Assembly: GCA_016297535.1 (NCBI GenBank)
Contig: JAEDGL010000153.1
Coordinates: forward strand, 1-5,693
Length of the DNA: 5,693 nt
Source: Clostridia bacterium
GTDB lineage: Bacteria > Bacillota > Clostridia > Christensenellales > Aristaeellaceae
Reading direction: 5' to 3'
The position numbers and the translations under genes are program-made. Under the pieces are notes generated by a model, which had not been told where the DNA came from, did not search any database, and saw nothing but the letters and a program-made list of their open reading frames with translations. Below, in pieces: positions 1-5,027 of the stretch; positions within the stretch are counted from its first letter, which is position 1; the number at the start of each line of letters is the position of its first letter.

Positions 1-24
1 TAGGTCGCTGCCGCATTCCATTTC

Positions 25-56
25 CCCCGATCAGCTTTTGCTGGTCGGGGTTTTTT
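25..56 (+). terminator. Intrinsic terminator of a gene lying left of the window
   Basis: An 11-bp stem (25-35 with 40-50, one G.T wobble) closes a TTTT loop and is followed directly by six T residues (51-56). This is a textbook factor-independent terminator for rightward transcription. The gene it ends lies outside the window. Bases 1-24 are too short to say whether that gene is a protein gene or an RNA gene. Confidence 0.88.
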
Positions 57-118
57 GATGTTTCTACCTGGTTTCCTCAACCGGTTTGATTCACTTTTTT
101 AAAATCAGCTGCACAAGC

Positions 119-153
119 AAAAACCGCCCGATTCTTTGAATCCGGGCGGTTTT
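119..153 (-). terminator. Intrinsic terminator of the leftward three-gene group (possibly bidirectional)
   Basis: CCGCCCG (124-130) pairs with CGGGCGG (143-149). The stem extends through ATTC/GAAT (131-134 with 138-141), with one bulged C at 142 and a TTT loop. A run of five A (119-123) lies on one side and four T (150-153) on the other, so the hairpin can end transcription in either direction. It lies about 30 bp past the stop codon of the acetyltransferase gene, the last gene of the leftward group, so that is its likely main use. Confidence 0.8.
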
Positions 154-182
154 GCCAGCACAGGTCAGTGACGGGTGCTGGA

Positions 183-824
183 TCACTCCTCGATGGGCTG
201 AAACTCTCCTGCGATTTCGGGCTTGTATTTCATGCTGTCCTGCTCGGTGATGGGGCGAATGACCCGGCAGGGCACGCCCGCGGCAAAGGAATTGTCCGGG
301 ATATCCTTGGTCACCACGCTGCCGGCGCCAATCACGCAGCCCTTGCCAATGGTTACGCCGCTGCATACCACCACGTTCGCGCCCAGCCAGCAGTCATCCC
401 CAATGACCACGGGGCGCGCGTAGCACACATGCGCGGGATTGCCCTGAGCATCCCTCATGGCGCGGCGTTCGCCGGCAATCAGGGGATGGATGGGGGTAAC
501 GATGGTCACATTGGGGCCAAAGCTGCAGTCATCCCCGATGGTAACGGGCGCGTCATCCTGAATGGTCAGGTTGAAATTGCCAAAGAACCGCTTGCCAATG
601 TGGGTATGCACGCCGTAGTGAAAGAACACCGGCCCCTGGATAAAGCTGCCCTCGCCCATGCTGCCAACCAGCTGGCTCAGGATCTGGGCGCGCTTTTCGG
701 TTTCATCCTCATAGGTGGCGTTGTAGTCGTTGTTCAGGTTGTGGGTGCGCAGCTTGATGGCGCGCAGGTCGGGATGGCCGGGCTTAAACAGCTGGCCGGT
801 AAAGATTTTTTCCTCTTCGCGCAT
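183..824 (-). CDS. Maltose/galactoside O-acetyltransferase (LacA/Maa/NodL family, hexapeptide repeat)
   Basis: Predicted cytoplasmic trimeric enzyme that moves an acetyl group from acetyl-CoA to a sugar hydroxyl. The 213 residues match the usual family length. An N-terminal maltose-acetyltransferase-type helical region (about 4-57) is followed by a left-handed beta-helix of hexapeptide repeats (about 70-185) with VTIGDDCSFGPNV and PVVIGDDCWLGANV turns. Residues matching the LacA active site are visible: Asn85 in GNFNLTI, the catalytic His113 in TPIHPL, and Trp146. The ending GAGSVVTKDIP...AAGVPCRVIR is typical of the family. Start ATG 824-822 is preceded by AAAGGAGG (842-835) with a 10-nt spacer. 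It lies 37 bp after the Myb-like gene and is probably co-transcribed with it. The exact acceptor sugar cannot be read from sequence; such enzymes often act in detoxification or recycling of non-metabolised sugars. Confidence 0.93.
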   Translation of the reverse strand: MREEEKIFTGQLFKPGHPDLRAIKLRTHNLNNDYNATYEDETEKRAQILSQLVGSMGEGSFIQGPVFFHYGVHTHIGKRFFGNFNLTIQDDAPVTIGDDCSFGPNVTIVTPIHPLIAGERRAMRDAQGNPAHVCYARPVVIGDDCWLGANVVVCSGVTIGKGCVIGAGSVVTKDIPDNSFAAGVPCRVIRPITEQDSMKYKPEIAGEFQPIEE

Positions 825-861
825 GATGGGAAAGCCTCCTTTGTATGGTGAAAACAGTATA

Positions 862-1584
862 TCACAAATCCGAATCCTGCGCTATCCCGCTTTTGGCATC
901 CTCCAGCGCCATTTTCAGCAGATCCACCTCCACCTTGAGCAGGTCGGCCTCGCGGCGGGCCTCGGCCCATTTGGCATAGGGAACCATGCCGTCGGCCGGG
1001 GCGGATTGCTGGCGGTTGAGCAGGTCAAGCAGGTTTTCCACCATGCCGTGCACGGCGGGATCGGACAGATGGGGCTTTAGGCGTTCCAAGGGCTCGCCGT
1101 TGCGGGAGGCGCGCTCGTAGCGGCGGCAGGCGGCCACGTTGTCCGGGCAGGGCAGGCCCTCCATGCGCAGCTCCTGGGCCACCTCCATCAGCAGCTCCGG
1201 CCTGTTTTTAAGGATGGAGCGGTACTTGTTTTGATAGCGCAGCATGCCCGCACGGTCGCCCTGGGCAAGCTCGGTTACACAGGCGCGCACGCTCTGGCCC
1301 TGCCCGCGGCCAATGAGCACGTGGCGCAGAAGCTGGCGTACCTCGTCGGGCGTGAAGGAGCGAAACGGCGTTTGCCTTGCGGCAAGCTCGGGCATTTCGC
1401 GCACGCGTGCATAATAGAAATTGCGGATGGAATTGGGCTTGCGCGATAATGTAACGCCCACGTCAGCAAAAACATCGCGCAGGGGCTTGCCCTGTTCCGC
1501 CGCCTCGTTGACGGCGGAAAACAGCAGATCGATCTCCTCCTGCTGCCAGCCGCCTTTGGGATGGGTTGCGGTTTGTTGAGTCAT
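862..1584 (-). CDS. RsfA/Myb-like DNA-binding protein with two repeats and a C-terminal coiled coil
   Basis: Putative cytoplasmic DNA-binding regulator of 240 residues. Residues 11-62 (GGWQQEEIDLLFSAV...GVTLSRKPNSIRNFYY) have the Trp-acidic-Leu-Leu pattern, the F..vG..L.R core and the recognition-helix spacing seen in RsfA-type prespore regulators and Myb/SANT-like domains. Residues 74-126 (FRSFTPDEVRQLLRHVL...MLRYQNKYRSIL) look like a second, diverged copy. Residues 204-232 (WAEARREADLLKVEVDLLK) form a likely dimerising coiled coil. I chose ATG 1584-1582 because GGAGGC lies 7 nt upstream (1597-1592). The open frame continues upstream to 1662, but that extension has no ribosome site and no conserved-looking content. 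The gene follows the binding-protein gene after 78 bp and precedes the acetyltransferase by 37 bp. The family link is made by eye. Target genes are unknown; spore-stage control is possible by analogy only. Confidence 0.72.
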   Translation of the reverse strand: MTQQTATHPKGGWQQEEIDLLFSAVNEAAEQGKPLRDVFADVGVTLSRKPNSIRNFYYARVREMPELAARQTPFRSFTPDEVRQLLRHVLIGRGQGQSVRACVTELAQGDRAGMLRYQNKYRSILKNRPELLMEVAQELRMEGLPCPDNVAACRRYERASRNGEPLERLKPHLSDPAVHGMVENLLDLLNRQQSAPADGMVPYAKWAEARREADLLKVEVDLLKMALEDAKSGIAQDSDL

Positions 1585-1591
1585 GCCTATC

Positions 1592-1597
1592 GCCTCC
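1592..1597 (-). promoter_or_regulatory. Ribosome binding site that sets the start of the Myb-like gene
   Basis: GGAGGC read leftward, 7 nt before ATG 1584-1582. The longer in-frame start at 1662 has no such site, so the shorter 240-residue product is preferred over a 266-residue one. Confidence 0.75.
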
Positions 1598-1662
1598 GAC
1601 GGATATTGAATACATGGCTTAGTATGGAAAAACAGGGTGGATTTATGCATGAAAGATTGCAT

Positions 1663-2802
1663 CTATCTAAGCCCGAGCAGCGTTTGTACCGGGTCCTCGC
1701 AGCGGGCAAAGCCGTCCGCGCACAGAGCAGCAAGCTCCTGCTTTGTGTGGGCGAACGCGTTGGGCAGCACGGGCTGCTGATAGGCATCCATCAGGCTTTG
1801 CAGGAGCGGATCGGGCGTGCTGCTTTCGCAGCCCGGGGCGATCAGCCCGTGCTGCAGGGCCGCCTCCTTTTGCTGCAGCAGAAAAAGCACAAAGGCCTTT
1901 GCATCCTCGCCGTTGCGGCACAGGGCGGCGTAGCGCACGCGCTGGCTTACGGCGGGCGTCAGCACACAGGCTGCGAGCGCCTCGCCCTGCTGAAGGCGCG
2001 ATTGATGCTGCGCAAGCGTTTCCACCCTTGCGGGCGTATCCACGCGCGGCAGGGGCGTGGGCGACGCGCCACGGGGTACAGGCAGCGTGGTTACCCATTC
2101 ATCCGGCCCGGACGATGGAACCGGCGGATCCGCGTCTGAATCAAGCAGGGAGGAGAGGAGCTGCGAACGCAGCTGCGCCGGGCAAACCGACAAAAGCTGC
2201 TGCCAGCCCACGCCCTCCGGCGTATCCGTAGCGCCCTGGCGCAAAAGCATCGGCCATGGCAGCGCAGCGGCGGAGAGCACGGCGTTGTGCTGCTGCGCCG
2301 GTTCGGCCGTGGCGGATGACAGCAGCGAGTTGGGCCTAGGCGTTGCGGATAGAGTGCTTTGCAGCCAGCTTTGCGGAATGCTCAGCACATTGGGCGCAAG
2401 CCACAGGGGTACGGCGCGCTGCACGCCCGCAAACATGCCGGAGTTTCCTATGGCATGCTCCAAAGGCAGAAACAGCTGCTCCGGCGCGGCGATATCTCCC
2501 GTTTCAAACAGCGCCACATCCGGCAGTACCGCGGTTTCGCCCGTCCATTCGTCCGCGGGAACCACCCGGAGAAAGATGCGCACGCCCTTGCGCTGCTTTT
2601 CAAACGCGGTGCAAAGCTGGTTGATCAGCTTTCGGTCTCCCACATCGCCGGGCATCAGCCATACGGTAAGCGTGCGCAGCTGAGCGGGACGCAGCCGCTC
2701 GTCGGTCCGGTCCTGCTGCACGGGCAAGCGCATCAGCCCCGGCATGGCGCACAGAAGCGCAGCCGTAAGCAGCAGGGCGCTCAGAACCCCGGCATGCCGC
2801 AT
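1663..2802 (-). CDS. Exported solute-binding-protein-like protein (ABC sugar-binding type 1, diverged)
   Basis: 379 residues. The N-terminus MRHAGVLSALLLTAALLCAMPG is a signal peptide or membrane anchor. Cys18 lies in ALLC, a poor lipobox because Leu rather than Gly/Ala is at -1, so lipid anchoring is doubtful. The mature part starts like family-1 solute-binding proteins: TLTVWLMPGD (45-53), an FEK...GVRIFLRVVPADEW strand-helix (67-86), and LPDVALFETGDI (93-104). Later come VPLWLAPNVLSIPQSW (131-146) and a C-terminal AKAFVLFLLQQKEAAL...GLIAPG helix (301-324). It is shorter than the usual 400-450, and a Pro/Ser/Thr-rich stretch (222-256) replaces part of the second lobe. The start at ATG 2802 is chosen from AGAGGTGA upstream (2815-2808); an in-frame TTG at 2835 is less likely. 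No permease or ATPase gene is nearby, so ligand and transporter partner are unknown. It may be a sensor or surface protein rather than a transporter part. Confidence 0.7.
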   Translation of the reverse strand: MRHAGVLSALLLTAALLCAMPGLMRLPVQQDRTDERLRPAQLRTLTVWLMPGDVGDRKLINQLCTAFEKQRKGVRIFLRVVPADEWTGETAVLPDVALFETGDIAAPEQLFLPLEHAIGNSGMFAGVQRAVPLWLAPNVLSIPQSWLQSTLSATPRPNSLLSSATAEPAQQHNAVLSAAALPWPMLLRQGATDTPEGVGWQQLLSVCPAQLRSQLLSSLLDSDADPPVPSSGPDEWVTTLPVPRGASPTPLPRVDTPARVETLAQHQSRLQQGEALAACVLTPAVSQRVRYAALCRNGEDAKAFVLFLLQQKEAALQHGLIAPGCESSTPDPLLQSLMDAYQQPVLPNAFAHTKQELAALCADGFARCEDPVQTLLGLR

Positions 2803-2807
2803 ATTCA

Positions 2808-2815
2808 TCACCTCT
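2808..2815 (-). promoter_or_regulatory. Ribosome binding site that sets the start of the binding-protein-like gene
   Basis: AGAGGTGA read leftward, close to the anti-Shine-Dalgarno complement, with its GAGG core 8 nt before ATG 2802-2800. ATG codons also occur at 2808-2806 (overlapping this site) and 2820-2818, and TTG at 2835-2833, but only 2802 has correct spacing. Confidence 0.65.
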
Positions 2816-2851
2816 GACATAGCATATGTATCCAAAATTTGCGTAATGACT

Positions 2852-2872
2852 GGAAAAAGACTTGATTTTTCC
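2852..2872. promoter_or_regulatory. Perfect inverted repeat overlapping the -35 box (candidate operator)
   Basis: GGAAAAA (2852-2858) and TTTTTCC (2866-2872) are exact reverse complements separated by 7 bp. The right half covers the end of the -35 hexamer of the rightward promoter, the place where a repressor would block polymerase. It could also simply be an A/T-rich hairpin. No regulator can be named from the half-sites. Confidence 0.4.
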
Positions 2873-2890
2873 GATGTTCAACGGTATGCT
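2862..2890 (+). promoter_or_regulatory. Sigma-A-type promoter for the hydrolase-kinase pair
   Basis: TTGATT (2862-2867) and TATGCT (2885-2890) are separated by exactly 17 bp. Transcription would start near 2897, giving a short leader of about 25 nt before ATG 2922. This is the best promoter visible in the window. No comparably good promoter was found for the leftward gene group in the same gap. Confidence 0.6.
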
Positions 2891-2910
2891 AATTTTGAAA
2901 TGGTTGCTCT

Positions 2911-2916
2911 GGAGGA
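2911..2916 (+). promoter_or_regulatory. Ribosome binding site that sets the start of the exported hydrolase
   Basis: GGAGGA lies 5 nt before ATG 2922. The alternative in-frame ATG at 2862 overlaps the -35 box and would place 20 residues ahead of the signal peptide, so 2922 is preferred. Confidence 0.8.
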
Positions 2917-2921
2917 ACGAA

Positions 2922-3800
2922 ATGCTGAAACGTTTGCTTGCCATTCTGGCTTTGATTTGTCTGCTGCCCGCGCTTGCCCTGGGAGACGAAGCCCCAACGG
3001 TGATCAATCTGGTGGCGGATCCAACCGCCTCGTGGGCTTTTGAACAGGACGCGCAGATTCTGGAGGTGTACTTTCCGCCGGTGATCGGGGCCGATTGCTG
3101 CATTCTTCGCCTGGGCGACCAGGTGCTGATGGTGGACGCGGCCACCCCCGGCCAGCACGCCCGCGTGGCGGCGGCGCTGGCCTTTGCGGGGATCGATCAT
3201 GTGCAGACAGGGTTCAATACCCATCCGCATGACGACCATATCGGCGGGTTTGACATTCTGTACCAGGCCGCCTCGCTGGATGAGCTGATCATCACCTTTC
3301 CGCAGGACGCCAACAACAACATGAGACGCACCCTGCGCGCCATGAAGGAGCAGGGCATTCCCGTACAAACGGCGGGCGACGGCGATCTGCTGGCCCTTGG
3401 AAACGCGCGGCTGGAAGTGATCAAGCGCGATGTAAGCTGGTTTTCGGAAAACGACTGCTCGGCCATGATCCGGCTGGACTACGGCGAGCGCTCGCTGCTG
3501 TTGACCGGCGACGTGGATCGCGATTGTCAGAACAACCTGCTCAAAACCGTGCCGGAAAAGCTGGATGTGGATATCTTCAAGTATCCGCATCACGGCGTGC
3601 GCCCCGCGGGCTGGAACTTTTTGGAGCACATGAGCCCGGAGCTTGCGGTAATCACCAACACCCGCAGCCGGGTAAAGGATGCGCGCAAGGACGCCGAAAA
3701 GCGCGGCATCGCCACTCTGTTTACCGCCGAAGGCCTGGTGCGCCTGCGCACGGACGGCCATATCTGGGTGGTGGATCAGATGGAGATAAACGTGGAGTAA
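2922..3800 (+). CDS. Exported ComEC-type metallo-beta-lactamase-fold hydrolase
   Basis: 292 residues. The N-terminus MLKRLLAILALICLLPALA is a signal peptide with likely cleavage near residue 19-21, so the protein acts outside the membrane. The metal-binding motif HPHDDH (101-106) followed by IGG is the HxHxDH signature of the fold. ENDCSAMIRLDYG (177-188), LLLTGDVD (192-199, Asp197 a likely bridging metal ligand) and KYPHHG (220-225) match the C-terminal hydrolase domain of ComEC/Rec2 competence proteins. The ComEC membrane channel and OB domain are absent, so this is a stand-alone exported relative and not a DNA-uptake channel. Family members of this shape include surface phosphoesterases; the substrate (nucleic acid, phosphocholine, other phosphodiester) cannot be told here. 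It has its own promoter and is followed after 35 bp by the ROK kinase gene, probably as one operon. Confidence 0.88.
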   Translation: MLKRLLAILALICLLPALALGDEAPTVINLVADPTASWAFEQDAQILEVYFPPVIGADCCILRLGDQVLMVDAATPGQHARVAAALAFAGIDHVQTGFNTHPHDDHIGGFDILYQAASLDELIITFPQDANNNMRRTLRAMKEQGIPVQTAGDGDLLALGNARLEVIKRDVSWFSENDCSAMIRLDYGERSLLLTGDVDRDCQNNLLKTVPEKLDVDIFKYPHHGVRPAGWNFLEHMSPELAVITNTRSRVKDARKDAEKRGIATLFTAEGLVRLRTDGHIWVVDQMEINVE

Positions 3801-3835
3801 CCGGCACCTGATCAAACGAAAGCGAGGAATGTCTG

Positions 3836-4720
3836 ATGAAAAAAATCGGCGCGCTGGAAGCGGGCGGCACCAAGATGGTGCTGGCTGTTTATGAGGAGGA
3901 CGGCACGGAGCTGGAACGGCTTACCCTGCCCACCGAAACCCCGGAGATTACCATGCCCCCGATGATTGCGTTTTTCCGCCGCCACGGGATTGATGCGCTG
4001 GGCGTGGGCAGCTTTGGCCCGCTGGATCTGAACCCCGCATCGCCCACCTATGGCTTTATCACCTCCACCCCCAAGCTGGCGTGGAAAAACTATCCCCTGC
4101 TCAAAAATCTGCTGGACGGGCGAAGCATTCCCGCCGGTATTGATACCGACGTAAACGCCGCCATCATTGCCGAGGCGGAGCTGGGCGCGGCGCGCGGCTG
4201 TCAGAATGCGGTGTATGTTACCATTGGTACCGGCATTGGCGGAGGCGTGTATGCCAACGGCCAAACCGTGCACGGCCTGCTGCATCCCGAGGTAGGGCAT
4301 ACCCTGCTGCGTCCCCATCCGCTGGATCCCAACCCGCGCGGCGTGTGCCCCTATCACGAAAGCTGCCTGGAGGGATTGGCCGCCGGCCCCGCCATTGGCG
4401 CGCGCGTGGGGGGCGATGCGAAAAACCTGCCCGACGACCATCCCACCTTTGAAATCGAGGCCTTTTATCTGGCGCAGATGTGCGTTAACCTGATTACCAC
4501 CCTCAGCCCCGAGCGCATCATTCTGGGCGGCGGCGTGATGCAGCGCAGCCGTTTGTTTGCCCAGGTGCGCGAGCAGACCGTGCGCCTGCTCAACGGCTAT
4601 ATCCAGGCCCCCGCCATTACCGAACATATCGATGAATACATCGTTGCGCCCCAGCTGTTCCCCGTCAGCGGCCTTGTAGGCAGCTATCTCATCGGCAAGA
4701 AAGCATTGGAAAAAGCCTGA
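3836..4720 (+). CDS. ROK-family sugar kinase, fructokinase-like, zinc-binding
   Basis: 294 residues, the normal length for the small ROK kinases of the Bacillus YdhR/GmuE and ScrK type, which phosphorylate fructose (or mannose/glucose) with ATP in the cytoplasm. Visible motifs are the N-terminal phosphate loop EAGGTKM (8-14), SFGPLDL (59-65), the catalytic Asp105 in DTDVNAA, the second phosphate motif VTIGTGIGGG (128-137), and EVGH (152-155). The ROK zinc site follows, His155 with CPYHESCLEG (171-180), giving likely ligands His155, Cys171, His174 and Cys177. ILGGGVM (229-235) is the adenosine motif. ATG 3836 has GAGGA 7 nt upstream. The gene follows the exported hydrolase by 35 bp with no promoter between, so it is likely the second gene of that unit. 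It lacks the N-terminal helix-turn-helix of ROK repressors, so it is an enzyme. Fructose as substrate is inferred from the family. Confidence 0.92.
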   Translation: MKKIGALEAGGTKMVLAVYEEDGTELERLTLPTETPEITMPPMIAFFRRHGIDALGVGSFGPLDLNPASPTYGFITSTPKLAWKNYPLLKNLLDGRSIPAGIDTDVNAAIIAEAELGAARGCQNAVYVTIGTGIGGGVYANGQTVHGLLHPEVGHTLLRPHPLDPNPRGVCPYHESCLEGLAAGPAIGARVGGDAKNLPDDHPTFEIEAFYLAQMCVNLITTLSPERIILGGGVMQRSRLFAQVREQTVRLLNGYIQAPAITEHIDEYIVAPQLFPVSGLVGSYLIGKKALEKA

Positions 4721-4731
4721 AATAAATCAAC

Positions 4732-4766
4732 AAAAAAGAGCCTGTCGCAGATTTGCGACAAGCTTT
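4732..4766 (+). terminator. Imperfect terminator-like hairpin after the ROK kinase (left copy of the repeat)
   Basis: TGTCGCA (4743-4749) pairs with TGCGACA (4754-4760) around a GATT loop. The lower stem is interrupted by a C/A mismatch (4742/4761) and then pairs loosely. Only three T follow (4764-4766), so the terminator is weak compared with the right-hand copy. It starts 12 bp after the kinase stop codon. Confidence 0.5.
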
Positions 4767-5018
4767 CAGACTGTTAAAAAACCTTACAGGGAGTTGTCAG
4801 AGGGGCCGCAGCCCCTCTGACTTTCATTCGTATCGCCCGGCTTTGCCGGGCGGGCGGGGAGTTTTCGGCCTTGCCGAAAACATTTCCGCTCACCATTTGC
4901 CGCCCGGCGAGCCGTAGGCGAGTAGGCAAATGGTGCATTCCCGGCGGAAAAGATCGCGAAGCGAGCTTTTTCGCCGCTCTGAAAAGAGCCTGTCGCAGAT
5001 TTGCGACAGGCTCTTTTT
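4733..5018. repeat. Hairpin-array intergenic element with 17-bp terminal inverted repeats (MITE/REP-like)
   Basis: AAAAAGAGCCTGTCGCA (4733-4749) recurs inverted at 5002-5018. The ends also read as direct repeats, because each end is itself a palindrome (4734-4760 equals 4982-5008). Inside are perfect hairpins at 4796-4821 (11-bp stem, CGCA loop), 4834-4852 (8-bp stem, TTT loop) and 4861-4881 (9-bp stem, CTT loop). There is a long-armed stem 4891-4901 with 4925-4935, and an imperfect stem 4948-4952/4954-4957 with 4961-4964/4966-4970. Nearly every base is in or next to a stem. No convincing gene is present; the only reading frames crossing it are arginine/proline-rich and without a ribosome site. 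It is probably a dispersed non-autonomous repeat. Copy number in the genome cannot be seen here. Confidence 0.65.
4982..5018. terminator. Strong bidirectional intrinsic terminator between convergent genes
   Basis: A perfect 16-bp stem (4982-4997 with 5002-5017) closes a GATT loop. The ends are A-rich on the left and five T on the right, so it works in either direction. It lies 9 bp past the stop codon of the leftward isomerase gene and is its obvious terminator. It also blocks rightward read-through from the kinase gene. It doubles as the right end of the hairpin-array element. Confidence 0.88.
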
Positions 5019-5027
5019 GTGCAGGCC

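Noticed and set aside
1..24. Possible tRNA 3' end (sequence ending TTCCA before the terminator)
   Set aside because: No T-loop consensus is visible in the few bases available, so neither a tRNA nor a coding end can be supported.
168..851. Long rightward open frame (227 codons) opposite the acetyltransferase gene
   Set aside because: It mirrors the acetyltransferase gene, has no plausible ribosome site, and its translation is an Ala/Gly/His-rich shadow of the GC-rich codon pattern.
856..861. TATACT as a -10 box for a separate acetyltransferase promoter
   Set aside because: No TTG-type -35 lies 16-18 bp upstream, and the gap to the preceding gene is only 37 bp, so co-transcription is simpler.
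1645..1662. Short inverted repeat ATGCA/TGCAT just after the binding-protein stop codon
   Set aside because: Only 5 bp of stem with an 8-bp loop and no T-tract; too weak to call a terminator or operator.
1561..2683. Several overlapping rightward frames across the Myb-like and binding-protein genes
   Set aside because: Low-complexity Arg/Ala/Pro-rich translations, overlapping each other in different frames, without ribosome sites; they are by-products of GC-rich sequence.
2889..3815. Long leftward open frame (308 codons) opposite the exported hydrolase
   Set aside because: The opposite strand has full metallo-beta-lactamase motifs, a signal peptide and a ribosome site; this frame has none and is rich in His/Gln/Arg as antisense shadows are.
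3812..4627. Long leftward open frame (271 codons) opposite the ROK kinase
   Set aside because: Antisense to a gene with all ROK motifs; the translation shows no recognisable domain.
4733..5018. CRISPR array
   Set aside because: The interior hairpins have different stem sequences, the only exact repeat occurs twice about 250 bp apart, and there are no regular spacers or cas genes.
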